From contig BNUQ01000001.1 in the NCBI GenBank assembly GCA_025997475.1, forward strand, positions 1 to 64,000: a DNA stretch of 64,000 nt. Direction: 5' to 3'. The notes below the pieces were generated by a model, which did not search any database, was not told the DNA's origin, and saw only the letters and a list, made by a program, of their open reading frames with translations. The stretch comes from Planctomycetales bacterium. Lineage in GTDB: Bacteria; Planctomycetota; SZUA-567. Positions within the stretch are counted from its first letter, which is position 1. Each line of letters starts with the position of its first letter. A program made the position numbers and the translations under genes. Below are positions 15,754 to 29,104 of the stretch, piece after piece.

Positions 15754-15792
15754 TCGGTAATATACGCCGTCGGCTCATTTTCGGCGGAAAAA

Positions 15793-17022
15793 ATGTCAAA
15801 AATTTTGCTCTCGTTATGGTGGATTTTCGCGTGGAGCGCCGTCGCGCCGGCGAACGCGACGGCGGACGCGCCCTCGCCGGCGTTGACGGCGGCGATTGCC
15901 GACGCGGTGGATTATCTGACGCGCAACCAATTGCCGAACGGCGAATTTATCTATCGGCGCCACCTCGACGCGCGGCAATATCCCTACAAAAACAATCTGC
16001 TCCGCCACAGCGGCACGGTGTATGCGCTCGGAATGGCGCGGGATTTTTACGCGCGGCGCGGCGAGGTCGCCGCCGCGCAAAAAATCGCCGCCGCCATCCG
16101 CCACGCCAACGGTTATTTGCGCAAGTTTATTGCGCCCGTCGCCGGGGAAAAAGAAATTTTAGCCGTCTGGACGCCGCGCGAATTATTGGACGAACTCGCG
16201 CCGCGCGGCAGTCCGGTCGTCGCGCAACTCGGCGGCTCGGCGCTCGGTATTTTGGCGTTGCTCGCCGAAACCGGCGCGTCGGACGCCGCGCCGGACACCG
16301 CGCCGGAAAATTTGGCGACGGCGCAATCATTGGGGCGCTACTTACTCTCGCAACAACGCGCCGACGGGAGTTTTATCGCCAAAATTACCGCCGGTTCGCA
16401 TCGCGAGGATTCTTTCGTCTCACTATATTATCCGGGGCAGGCGTTGTTAGCGCTCGTCGAATTATACCGGCGCGACGGCGACCGCCGCTGGCTGAACGCG
16501 GCAATTCGCGGCGGCAAATATCTTTCGCTGTCGCGCGAATTGTCCGGCGATTATCCGCCCGACCACTGGTTACTCATCGCGGGCGAGCGGCTATTGCCGG
16601 TTCTGCCGCCGGTAGCGCTGTGGACGCGCGCGGAATTTTTCCGGCAGACGCGGAAAATTTGCGAAGTGATTTTGCGGGCGCAACTCGTCGATTACGCCTT
16701 GGCGGGCGAATACGGCGCGATGCGTATCGGCGGACAAACCGCCCCGACGGCGACGATGGCGGAAGGATTGTTGGCGGCGATAAATTATTTGCCGCCGGCA
16801 GACGCCGCGTTGCGGGCGCGACTGCAATTAGCCGCCGCGCGCGCGGTGCGCTTTTTATTACGCGCACAAATTAAAACCGGCGCGGAACGCGGCGGCGTCC
16901 CGCATTCCTCGACGGCGGATTTATTACGCGCCGCGCCGGAGCGCCGCCGCGCCGGTGAAATTCGGATCGACTACGTCCAACACGCGCTCTCGGCGTTTGT
17001 GCGGTTTGCCGAAATGGAATGA
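15793..17022 (+). CDS. Exported protein with predicted alpha-toroid fold
   Basis: 409 residues from the ATG at 15793. An upstream in-frame ATG at 15676 lies inside the heptamer repeat and is unlikely. Residues 1-23 form a signal peptide (ILLSLWWIFAWSAVAPANA). The rest has repeated amphipathic helices with Gly-containing turns such as LTRNQLPNGEF, LLSQQRADGSF and LRAQLVDYALAGEYGAM. This resembles the alpha/alpha barrels of prenyltransferase/terpene-cyclase-like or glycoside-processing proteins. I cannot assign an enzyme. It is monocistronic, divergent from aspS and convergent with cvpA. Confidence 0.75.
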   Translation: MSKILLSLWWIFAWSAVAPANATADAPSPALTAAIADAVDYLTRNQLPNGEFIYRRHLDARQYPYKNNLLRHSGTVYALGMARDFYARRGEVAAAQKIAAAIRHANGYLRKFIAPVAGEKEILAVWTPRELLDELAPRGSPVVAQLGGSALGILALLAETGASDAAPDTAPENLATAQSLGRYLLSQQRADGSFIAKITAGSHREDSFVSLYYPGQALLALVELYRRDGDRRWLNAAIRGGKYLSLSRELSGDYPPDHWLLIAGERLLPVLPPVALWTRAEFFRQTRKICEVILRAQLVDYALAGEYGAMRIGGQTAPTATMAEGLLAAINYLPPADAALRARLQLAAARAVRFLLRAQIKTGAERGGVPHSSTADLLRAAPERRRAGEIRIDYVQHALSAFVRFAEME

Positions 17023-17083
17023 CAAATTACGAAACCGTAGCGAAGCGAAGGTTATCTTCATATGAGCGGCTCTTTATGAGCGA

Positions 17084-17641
17084 CTATTTATTTAACCGTT
17101 CGCGAATCGCTTTTTTGACGCCGTCGGTCAAACCGCCGGTGTTGTCGGAGTCGAGGGCGCGTTTGATTTCGTCGCGAACCCGTTGATACAGGTCGGTCTT
17201 TTGTAGCCATTCGTAACCGACGCCGGCTTGTTGGACGCAAAACGATTCTTCGCGCAATTTGTCTTTGCCGAGATACGACAGCGCGGCGACCAACGCGACG
17301 CACAACGCCGCGCCTTTGAGCAAGCCGAGCAACGCGCCGCCGACGCGATTGCCGGCGCCGATGACCGCGTTGGCGGCAAGGCGGCGCGTAAAAGTATTCC
17401 AGAGGACTTTGATGAGGCAGAACGCCAACGGAAACGCGATCACGTTGGCGGCGATGGCCGGCGCGTCAAACCATTCGCTCAATAAATCCTGCAACGGCGC
17501 TTGCGCGCCCCACGCGACGAGCCAGGCACCGAGCAACGCCACAATCGTCGATAATTGCCGGAAAAAACCGGTCAGCGCGCCCCAGCCGGTAAAGCCCAAT
17601 AACAGCACGGCAATAATGATGTCGAGAAAATTGAAGTCCAT
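17084..17641 (-). CDS. cvpA: CvpA family inner-membrane protein
   Basis: 185 residues. Four hydrophobic segments (about 5-25, 30-48, 63-82 and 100-120) begin with NFLDIIIAVLLLGFTGWG, typical of the CvpA/colicin V production family. The loop GNRVGGALLGLLKG between the third and fourth segments is a family hallmark. The C-terminal 50 residues are charged and cytoplasmic or periplasmic. Members affect envelope integrity and, in E. coli, colicin V export; the molecular role is unclear. It stands alone upstream of leuA on the same strand. Confidence 0.87.
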   Translation of the reverse strand: MDFNFLDIIIAVLLLGFTGWGALTGFFRQLSTIVALLGAWLVAWGAQAPLQDLLSEWFDAPAIAANVIAFPLAFCLIKVLWNTFTRRLAANAVIGAGNRVGGALLGLLKGAALCVALVAALSYLGKDKLREESFCVQQAGVGYEWLQKTDLYQRVRDEIKRALDSDNTGGLTDGVKKAIRERLNK

Positions 17642-17666
17642 AATTTGGCGCCTTTCGCTTTGGAGA

Positions 17667-17771
17667 GAGAGTTGAGAGATTAGAGTTCAGAGCTTAGAGA
17701 GTGGAGTTTTATTTTTAAGACGCGCGAAGCGCGACCACGGCTAAACTTTCAACTCTCAACTTTCAACTCTA
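17667..17771. repeat. Heptamer-arm intergenic repeat (mixed TAGAGTT/TTTCAAC type)
   Basis: GGAGTTTTATTTTTAAGA, the core CGCGCGAAGCGCG, then CTAAACTTTCAACTCTCAA. The right arm runs into the leuA reading frame and supplies its last residues (RVES) and stop codon. Confidence 0.8.
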
Positions 17772-19411
17772 ATCGCCCGATTCAGCGCCGCCACCACCGC
17801 CCGCACGGTCGCTTGCGTGGTGTTGGTGTTGATGCCGATGCCGTGCGCGACGGCGTCGCCGCATTTTAACGTTACGCACGACAGGGCGCGCGCGTCGGCG
17901 CCGGCGTCGATGGACATTTGTTGATAATCCGCCAGCGCGATTTTTTCCGCCACTAACGTTTGTATCGCGCCGACAAACGCCGACACCGGTCCGTTGCCGT
18001 CGGCGCGTCCTTCCCGTTCTTCATCGTTGATTTTCAGCCGCGCGACGCCGTGAATGCGTAGCGGATTTTCCGCGTCGGGGTTCGACCAATAACCGGCGAG
18101 TTGATACGGTCCCGCCGGATTGACGAACTCTTTGATAAAAATTTCGTGCAGGTCAATCGGCGACAATTCGCCGCCCGCGCGGTCGAGATATTTTTGCACC
18201 GTGCGCCCTAACGCCGGTAAAAATTCCGGCGGCAATTTGATGCCGAAATTTTGCTCCAACACCCACGCCGCGCCGCCTTTGCCCGACTGCGGCGTCAGGC
18301 GAATCAGCCGCTCATACGTCCGCCCGAAATCCGACGGGTCAACGTGCAAATACGGCACTCGCCACGCCGCGCTCGCGCCGCCGCGCCGCGCCATTCCTTT
18401 GCGAATCGCGTCCTGATGCGTGCCGGAAAACGCGGTGAACGCCAACTCGCCGCTATACGGCAGGCGCGGATAAACCGTCATTCCGGTGAGCGTTTGCACG
18501 CGCTCGACGAGCGTCGGCAAGTGCGATAAATCAAGCGTCGGGTCGATGCCGCGCGCAAGCAAATTGCCTGCGAACGTAATCAAATCCAAATTGCCGGTGC
18601 GCTCGCCGGCGCCGAACAGCGTGCCTTCCAAGCGCTCGCCGCCCGCCAGCAAACCGAGTTCCGCCGCCGCCGTCGCCATCCCTTGGTCGTTGTGCGGGTG
18701 GAGCGAAATAATCGCGCGGTCGCGATACGGGAATTTGGCGCAAAAATACTCGACTAAATCGGCGAATTGATTGGGACCGCGCCGCTCGACCGTCGCCGGC
18801 AAATTGATAATTATCGGCTTGCTTTCGCCCCACGCCTCAAACACCGCCGTGCACAAAGTCAGGGCGAAATCCGGGTCGGCGTCGGTAAATTCTTCCGGCG
18901 AAAATTCATAGCGGAAATCGGTCGCCGGTTGCGCGCGGGCGAGGTCGCGGGCGTGGCGCGTGGCTTCGACGGCTAACCGGAGCGCGGCGTCGCGGGATAA
19001 ATTCAGCACGGTTTGCAAATGCAAATCCGAGACGGCGAGATACAAGTGAATCAGCGCGGTCGGCGCGCCGCGCACGGCGGCGAAAGTTCGCGCAATCAAG
19101 TCCTTTTTGCACGGTGCGAGAACGGCGACGCGCACGTCCGGCGGAATGAAATTGCCGTCGATAAGTCGGCGGGTAAAGGCAAAATCATCGCGGCTGGCGG
19201 ACGGATATGCGACTTCGATTTCCTTGAAACCGATATCGACGAGCAGTTGAAAAAACGCTAATTTTTCCGCCGGCGAGAGCGGCGCGGGCATCGCCTGATT
19301 ACCGTCGCGCAAGTCAACCGACGCCCAGCGCGGTGCGGCGGTAATCTGCCGGTCCGCCCATTGGCGGGCGGGCAGTTTGACGGGCGCGGGGGGCTGGTAT
19401 TTGGCAGACAT
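17756..19411 (-). CDS. leuA: 2-isopropylmalate synthase, long form
   Basis: 551 residues from the ATG at 19411. WASVDLRDGNQAM near residue 30 is the HMGL-type catalytic start. SLHPHNDQGMA near 245 provides the metal-binding HxH, and a FGAGERTGN stretch follows. The C-terminal 130 residues form the leucine-binding regulatory domain (IDAGADARALSCVTLKCGD). The enzyme condenses acetyl-CoA with 2-oxoisovalerate as the first committed step to leucine and is normally inhibited by leucine. An upstream start at 19642 is possible in frame but overlaps the alkD gene. The final four residues and stop lie within a heptamer repeat. Confidence 0.95.
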   Translation of the reverse strand: MSAKYQPPAPVKLPARQWADRQITAAPRWASVDLRDGNQAMPAPLSPAEKLAFFQLLVDIGFKEIEVAYPSASRDDFAFTRRLIDGNFIPPDVRVAVLAPCKKDLIARTFAAVRGAPTALIHLYLAVSDLHLQTVLNLSRDAALRLAVEATRHARDLARAQPATDFRYEFSPEEFTDADPDFALTLCTAVFEAWGESKPIIINLPATVERRGPNQFADLVEYFCAKFPYRDRAIISLHPHNDQGMATAAAELGLLAGGERLEGTLFGAGERTGNLDLITFAGNLLARGIDPTLDLSHLPTLVERVQTLTGMTVYPRLPYSGELAFTAFSGTHQDAIRKGMARRGGASAAWRVPYLHVDPSDFGRTYERLIRLTPQSGKGGAAWVLEQNFGIKLPPEFLPALGRTVQKYLDRAGGELSPIDLHEIFIKEFVNPAGPYQLAGYWSNPDAENPLRIHGVARLKINDEEREGRADGNGPVSAFVGAIQTLVAEKIALADYQQMSIDAGADARALSCVTLKCGDAVAHGIGINTNTTQATVRAVVAALNRAIRVES

Positions 19412-19440
19412 AAAGGGAAAAGGGTTAAAGGGTAAGAATT

Positions 19441-20154
19441 CTAAGAAAAATGGTGGACGGCGATTTCCTTGACCAATTCGCGGTCGGCGGCGGGAACGCG
19501 GCGCGATTCGCGGATTTTCTGCACGGCACAGCGGTAAGTCCATTGGTCGAGGTGGTTGTTGGGCAAAAATGCCAGCGTTTTTTCGCGGAATTTGGGCAAC
19601 GCCGTCGCCACGCCCCACGCCACCGCCATTTTTACGGCGCAATCGGGGTGGGAGATTTTATCGTAAGCGTCCAAGACGAAATCAATATGTTCGGCGTCGA
19701 GATAATAATTAAGCAACATCACGGCGGCAAAACGCAAATCATAACCCCGCGCCGAGCGTAAATAGCGGCGGATAATTTTCAGCATCGCCTCCGGCTCGCG
19801 CCGCGCGATTTTCAGCGATGAGCAAAAGCCGTCGCACAACGCCCAGTTGTCGATGTGCGCGACGTAAATGTCGATATATTTTTCGACAGCCGCGAGCGGT
19901 TCGCGCCGCAAGCCGGCGACAAAACCGAATAACAATGTTTCTTCAAAAGTTGAAAAATCCTGCCGCGCCAGCAACGCCGCCGCCGCGGCTTCGTCGCGGG
20001 CAACGGCGTTGGCGAGCGCGCGTAATTTCGGCGTTCGCACGCCGAGTAAATTTTTCGCGTCCGGCGTAATTTTCAGTTGAAAATCGCGGTGGCGCGGCTC
20101 GGCGGCGGCGGTCAAATAGCGCTTAATTTCAGCGGCGGAATGAAAGGACGGCAT
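19441..20154 (-). CDS. DNA alkylation repair protein, AlkD-like HEAT-repeat glycosylase
   Basis: 237 residues from the ATG at 20154. It is an all-helical HEAT-repeat protein. GVRTPKLRALANAVARD at about 40 and HIDNWALCDGFCSSL at about 105 contain the Trp and Asp expected in the AlkD active site, and SARGYDLRFAAVMLLNYYL supplies the Arg. AlkD removes alkylated purines such as 3- and 7-methyl adducts without flipping the base. The frame is open further upstream to 20586, but that part is low in complexity and overlaps the rRNA leader, so I excluded it. It ends 29 bp before the leuA start and may be co-transcribed with it. Confidence 0.85.
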   Translation of the reverse strand: MPSFHSAAEIKRYLTAAAEPRHRDFQLKITPDAKNLLGVRTPKLRALANAVARDEAAAAALLARQDFSTFEETLLFGFVAGLRREPLAAVEKYIDIYVAHIDNWALCDGFCSSLKIARREPEAMLKIIRRYLRSARGYDLRFAAVMLLNYYLDAEHIDFVLDAYDKISHPDCAVKMAVAWGVATALPKFREKTLAFLPNNHLDQWTYRCAVQKIRESRRVPAADRELVKEIAVHHFS

Positions 20155-20428
20155 AAGGAGTTTAAGGGGATTAAGAGGTCTAACGGGAAGCGCGGTTATA
20201 TGCGCCGTTTCGCCGCTGGCAACGAGCGCGACGGCATAAAGGGGATTAAATCGGTTTAAAGGAGAGGAGAGAATAACGGAGAGCGCGAGTGCGGCGACGA
20301 AATGGCGGCAAAAAAACGCGCGGGAAAGACGGTTGAAAAGGCGACGGAAAAGTTTGCGCGCGCAAAAATGCCGGTTTTTCGCGGCTTTTCCCGCGAATAA
20401 AAAAAATAAAAAAAATCGAATTTTCCTG

Positions 20429-20456
20429 TTGACGCGGAAAAAATAAGTCATACCAT
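20429..20456 (+). promoter_or_regulatory. Candidate rRNA operon promoter
   Basis: TTGACG (20429-20434), a 16-bp spacer and TACCAT (20451-20456). An A/T-rich run (20395-20425) lies just upstream like an UP element. It points towards the 16S gene. This is inferred from consensus only. Confidence 0.5.
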
Positions 20457-20585
20457 TTGCGCCACTTCGCCGGTAAGGGGACGTGAGAAACACGGTGCGA
20501 TTAAACGAACGCGACAGCAGTGATTGCTGACTAACCAATCGCCCCGCGCCAAGACAATCAAGTTCGGTAGAGGTTGCTTGAAGCA

Positions 20586-20616
20586 CCCATTCAAAAAAGG
20601 ATGGGCGATTTTTTTT
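20586..20616 (+). terminator. Terminator-like hairpin in the rRNA leader
   Basis: CCCATTC (20586-20592) pairs with GGATGGG (20599-20605) across an A6 loop, and eight T residues follow from 20609. AATCGCCC at 20537-20544 can instead pair with GGGCGATT at 20603-20610, which would break the terminator stem. Either an attenuator or the end of a short upstream RNA is possible. Confidence 0.55.
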
Positions 20617-20730
20617 CTCTCTCTAAACGCGGCGAACGGTCGATAAAGGTTAAAAGTTGACCGAGAAGAATGCGTAAAACGTGCCGGCTTCGTTCCGGCG
20701 AGTGATTTTTGAAAATCGATGGGTAGCCAT

Positions 20731-20742
20731 ACGTTCTTTAAG
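20731..20742 (+). promoter_or_regulatory. boxA-like antitermination site
   Basis: ACGTTCTTTAAG resembles the rRNA boxA consensus (TGCTCTTTAA) and lies about 135 nt before the 16S start, where Nus-factor antitermination sites are expected. Confidence 0.45.
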
Positions 20743-20875
20743 TATGCTTTAAAAGTTAAAGAAACAAACTTCATCAATTCAATTTGATGAGCAAAGCGAC
20801 GATGGTTTTCACTTTAGCCGGTGAAACGCCATCTTAAGCCAGAACAAATGCGCGTAAGCGCGTTACAAATCTTTC

Positions 20876-22417
<1,542 letters not shown>

Positions 22418-22623
22418 CAACTTAGACGGTGGCAAAAGTCCCTCGGGATAGCGGATAAGCAATTATCCGTCCCACGAGGTCTAATGCCGCTGAAATCGAC
22501 AATGCTTATTGACTATGGCTATCCATTTTCTTTTTATGCTGTGAGCAACGAACTAATTAACGATTGACAGTTGAAAGCAATAAGGTTTCGTTCGTTTAAT
22601 TGTTGGTCGTTAATTGCATTTTC

Positions 22624-22699
22624 GGGGGTGTAGCTCAATTGGCAGAGCACCTGCTTTGCAAGCAGGAGGTCCTCGGTTCGAACCCGTGCGCCTCCACCA
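22624..22699 (+). tRNA. tRNA-Ala (TGC)
   Basis: 76 nt, CCA encoded. The acceptor stem pairs GGGGGTG with CGCCTCC. The anticodon arm CCTGCTTTGCAAGCAGG carries TGC. The T-loop is GGTTCGAACCC-like. It lies in the 16S-23S spacer. Confidence 0.97.
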
Positions 22700-22707
22700 A
22701 GGTTGTC

Positions 22708-22784
22708 GGGCTTGTAGCTCAGTTGGTTAGAGCGCGTCCCTGATAAGGACGAGGCCAATGGTTCGAATCCATTCAGGCCCACCA
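22708..22784 (+). tRNA. tRNA-Ile (GAT)
   Basis: 77 nt, CCA encoded. It starts GGGCTTGTAGCTCAGTTGG, the anticodon arm GTCCCTGATAAGGAC carries GAT, and the T-arm is GGTTCGAATCC. It lies 8 nt after tRNA-Ala, the common Ala-Ile spacer pair, here in Ala-first order rather than the E. coli Ile-first order. Confidence 0.97.
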
Positions 22785-23049
22785 GTTTTTCCAAGAACAT
22801 TGTGAAGTAAAATAATTTTGTTACAGGCGCCTTTGTTGCGCCGCAATAGTTTTTTGACAATCGAACGGTTAGAAAAAATGAATTCTGCGTTTGTCTTGTG
22901 CAGGATGTGGATTGCTGTCGATAGCAAGCCGTTCATCCTAAGATAAATCGAGAATTAGTTGAGTGAAACGCTGAGAATTTTGTAACGTGCAAACTCATAT
23001 CGTTACCTAAATTGATAATCGCAACATAGCGCGAGAGCGAAAATGTTGT

Positions 23050-25967
<2,918 letters not shown>

Positions 25968-26201
25968 GCAACTTTTTTGCTCTTGCCGCTCATTTGGCTT
26001 CGAGCATCTTGAGATTAAGATTTAGGTGGGTATGAAACGAATTAACGAATATGACGTTCGCACGAGCAGGCGTTAAATTAACTGATTCTTGATGAATGCA
26101 GAATAAAAATTCTAACCGTTTTGATTGTTGATTTTTAATGGCTTTTTATGTTTGCTTGATTTTGTATTGGCAGACGAAAAAGTCATCGTTCAACGGGATT
26201 T

Positions 26202-26309
<108 letters not shown>

Positions 26310-26319
26310 CTTATTTATT

Positions 26320-26352
26320 CCCTGTCAAGTTCGCTTGACAGGGTGTTTTTTT
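26320..26352 (+). terminator. Intrinsic terminator of the rRNA operon
   Basis: A perfect 10-bp stem CCCTGTCAAG / CTTGACAGGG with a TTCG tetraloop, followed by TGTTTTTTT. It ends the rRNA transcript 10 nt after the 5S gene. Confidence 0.92.
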
Positions 26353-26383
26353 GTGTATTAAGGGCTTTAAAATTTTTAAGAAA

Positions 26384-26600
26384 ATTAGAATCTATCCGGC
26401 TATTAAATGGGCGCCGTCCCGATAGAGACGAAATATCAGTAGAAAAAACGTTAAAAATTATCCATCCCGTAGGACGGAATATAGGTCGATGGTTATTAGC
26501 AACCATTGCGTCCCTGACGGGACGCAGTTTCAGGGAGGCATTTATATTTGCCCTTAACGGGGCAACCGATTATTCGACATTCGTATAGGTTTTAACTACT
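26384..26600. repeat. Palindrome-rich intergenic DNA
   Basis: There are short hairpins: GCGTCCC TGAC GGGACGC (26508-26525), ATGGTT/AACCAT around 26489-26506, and CCCGTAGGACGG near 26465. No gene is seen. The sequence is of the CGTCCC-GGGACG type found between genes in many repeat-rich bacteria. It lies between the rRNA terminator and the stop of the ankyrin protein gene. Confidence 0.6.
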
Positions 26601-26633
26601 TAGCGGAACTAAACTTATAGTTGGACAATAATA

Positions 26634-29006
26634 CTACTTCGCTCCTGCATCGCGCAACGCTTGGGCGGCGGGAGTGTTTCTCTTAATAATTGCTACTTGT
26701 AGCGGCGTATTACCATCCATGTCTTTGGCGTTTATGTTAGCGCCGGCGCTAACCAACGCGGCGACAACTTTGGGATTTTTATTAAGCGCGGCGGCAATGT
26801 GTAGCGGCGTACTGTTGGACTGTTGCCAATCAATTCGACGAATATACGCCCTGACCTTATCGCCATAATAAACGTTATAATCGCGCCGATTACCCCGCGC
26901 CGGATCGCCGGAATCGTTCACGTTCGCGCCCGCTTTAATCAGCGCGGCAATAATTTCGGGGTTTTGATTGTTTCCTGCGGCATAATGCAATGGTATCCAA
27001 CCTTCAGCGTCTTTGGCGTTCACGTCCGCACCGGCGTTAATCAGTGCGGCGATAACTTCGGGGGATGCGTTGAGCGATGCGGCGTTATGTAACGGGGTTG
27101 TCTTCAGAATACCTTCTTCTTTAACGTTGGCACCGTCTTTAATTGCCTTTGCAACCCGCTTCGGGGGCGCCGATTTCACCATATCGAGAAATTCTTTCTT
27201 TTGAAAAGGTGACAATAAAATCCCCAGTAAGAATAATATGGCGCAAATGACACTTAATGCATTGGCTTTCCTTGCCCCCAAATTAATTTTATCAAGCACC
27301 CAACCTATTGCACCGCCTATTGAACCGATTATGCTACCGCTTCCCATACCGATGACACCACAAACAATTGGCCGGATAATGAAATCGCCCAGGTTATCGC
27401 CGTCTGTTATAGCACTGATTATACCGAAGATTATGCCGGTGATTGCACTGAAAAACACTACTTTGCCGCCGCCGCGATCCCCAAAGAAGGTGATAAAGAA
27501 TCCTATTACGCCGGTGATTGCGCCAAGTATCGCAATAATGATTACAACGCCTTCTGGCATTTGTGCGTCTAACGTTTCTAATAACATTACGAGGACAATC
27601 CCGCCGATTCCGCCAATGATTGCGCTCGTTACTATTCCTAAGACCACTGTCGCCTTGAATTTCGCATCTCGTTCTGCCGCTTCCGCTACTTCTATTTTCC
27701 GTCTGGCTTCCGCTCTTTCCGCCTCTTCCATTCGTCTGGCTTCCGCTTCCTCTCTTTCCGCCTCTTCCCTCCGTCTGCCTTTCGCTTCCTCTTTCTGTAT
27801 CCGTATTTTTTCAATTTGGGATGCGATTCTTTGCTCGAGTGTATGGTTAAAGCCAATCAGTTCAGAACGAAAACTGAGCATGTCAAGATAAGGCATATCT
27901 TTTAAGTCATAGATACTTTTAGGCGGATTTACGGACAGGCACAGTTCGGTTGCTTTTTTTCGTAAATCTAAACAGCGAGTCCAAATTTCATCGACATTCG
28001 GATACAATTCACGCCGTAATTGCTTCATTAACTGCTCGAATGCGCTTTGCATACGGTTAAATTCAGGGTCCCTCGCTACCTTGAGCGAGTATGCGGCATC
28101 GGTTTTGATGAGATTATTCATAATTTTAATGGCTTCCGTAGTATTGCCCAAAGAAGCATAGCACCGCGCCTCGTTATATTTGGCGTCCAACATTTTCGCG
28201 GAACAGGTATAGGATTGTGAAAACTGCTGTGCCGCTTCGGACAAAAGATTGGTTGTGTCTTCCTTGTTTCCTTCATAAAGTAGGGAGTATGCCTTTGTCT
28301 GTTTGGCAAGGGCAAGATAAAACAGGACTTCGCTTGCCAAAAGCCGCGCCTCGGAAAATTCTCTGCTGTCCGGCGTGATATACTTTTTCGCCTGCTCCAA
28401 CGCATCAATAGCCCTGCTCAAGTCAACGACGGTGCTGAACTCCCCAGCCCCAAACAAATATGCCTTGCCTTGCAAAAACCACGCGCGATAATCCACTTTA
28501 TTAAACTTGATACATTCATTAACCTCCTCTAACGCTTCCTCGAAGAACCCCTTGTTATAATTAGCTGACGCGCGGTTCAAATATTCACGGGACTTGGTAA
28601 GAGATGGACTTTTGAGCGTATCGCTGATAGTGTCGAGTTTCTGACAAATGGCGTTCGCCGATTTCTCGACAGCGGTTTCAAGCCGCGCAAGCCCCATATC
28701 CATAGCGACACCCATCTCGCCAATCTGACGGGAAACCGCGCCAATATGACGGGAAACCGCATTGAAACCCGACTGCATACCGCCCGCAAGATTTCTGAAA
28801 CCTGTCTCCGTAACGTAACCTAAAGTCCCCAGTGTATTGTTTAATACCGTAGTAGATGCTATCTGAGAGGCAATAATGGCGTTGCCCATTCTCTCAACAG
28901 CCGCAATCTGTTTCTTGTTGTTTTGCGCGATTGCGTCTTCGTTAGCAAGTGTCTGCAAATACTCGGGATATGATTTGTTGTATAATTCAGCGTAGTAGTT
29001 AGCCAT
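26634..29006 (-). CDS. TPR / coiled-coil / multi-membrane-span / ankyrin-repeat protein
   Basis: 790 residues in four parts. 1-140: helical, with repeated MQSGFNAVSRHIGAVSRQIG-like turns. About 140-330: TPR-like repeats (ASANYNKGFFEEALEEVNEC; YNEARCYASLGNTTEAIKIM). About 395-450: a charged coiled coil rich in REEAE and RMEEAE. About 455-610: Gly/Ile-rich membrane spans (AIIGGIGGIVLVMLLE, GIIFGIISAIT, GSGSIIGSIGGAIGWV). About 625-790: ankyrin repeats with three clear TPLHxAA-type units (TTPLHNAASLNASPEV, IPLHYAAGNNQNPEI, TPLHIAAALNKNPKV). No enzyme domain is visible. Its base composition is visibly less GC-rich than the flanks, suggesting transfer. A membrane-bound sensor or scaffold is plausible; the function is unknown. 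Confidence 0.85.
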   Translation of the reverse strand: MANYYAELYNKSYPEYLQTLANEDAIAQNNKKQIAAVERMGNAIIASQIASTTVLNNTLGTLGYVTETGFRNLAGGMQSGFNAVSRHIGAVSRQIGEMGVAMDMGLARLETAVEKSANAICQKLDTISDTLKSPSLTKSREYLNRASANYNKGFFEEALEEVNECIKFNKVDYRAWFLQGKAYLFGAGEFSTVVDLSRAIDALEQAKKYITPDSREFSEARLLASEVLFYLALAKQTKAYSLLYEGNKEDTTNLLSEAAQQFSQSYTCSAKMLDAKYNEARCYASLGNTTEAIKIMNNLIKTDAAYSLKVARDPEFNRMQSAFEQLMKQLRRELYPNVDEIWTRCLDLRKKATELCLSVNPPKSIYDLKDMPYLDMLSFRSELIGFNHTLEQRIASQIEKIRIQKEEAKGRRREEAEREEAEARRMEEAERAEARRKIEVAEAAERDAKFKATVVLGIVTSAIIGGIGGIVLVMLLETLDAQMPEGVVIIIAILGAITGVIGFFITFFGDRGGGKVVFFSAITGIIFGIISAITDGDNLGDFIIRPIVCGVIGMGSGSIIGSIGGAIGWVLDKINLGARKANALSVICAILFLLGILLSPFQKKEFLDMVKSAPPKRVAKAIKDGANVKEEGILKTTPLHNAASLNASPEVIAALINAGADVNAKDAEGWIPLHYAAGNNQNPEIIAALIKAGANVNDSGDPARGNRRDYNVYYGDKVRAYIRRIDWQQSNSTPLHIAAALNKNPKVVAALVSAGANINAKDMDGNTPLQVAIIKRNTPAAQALRDAGAK

Positions 29007-29104
29007 ATTAAAACTCCGTTAAAAATAACTTGGACAAAAGAGTAGGGCTAAGCCTATAAAAAAACAATCTCGAAGACGTCGGCTAATGCCGTCGGCAATA
29101 TATT

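Noticed and set aside
15676..15792. Upstream in-frame ATG for the exported protein
   Set aside because: It lies in the heptamer repeat and would place 39 extra residues before a good signal peptide.
20155..20586. N-terminal extension of the AlkD-like protein into the rRNA leader
   Set aside because: Low-complexity, Arg/Phe-rich translation; the family begins at the ATG at 20154.
26634..29006. Ankyrin protein considered as a phage tail or colicin-type toxin
   Set aside because: No toxin, tail or lysis motif is visible and no phage genes are near.
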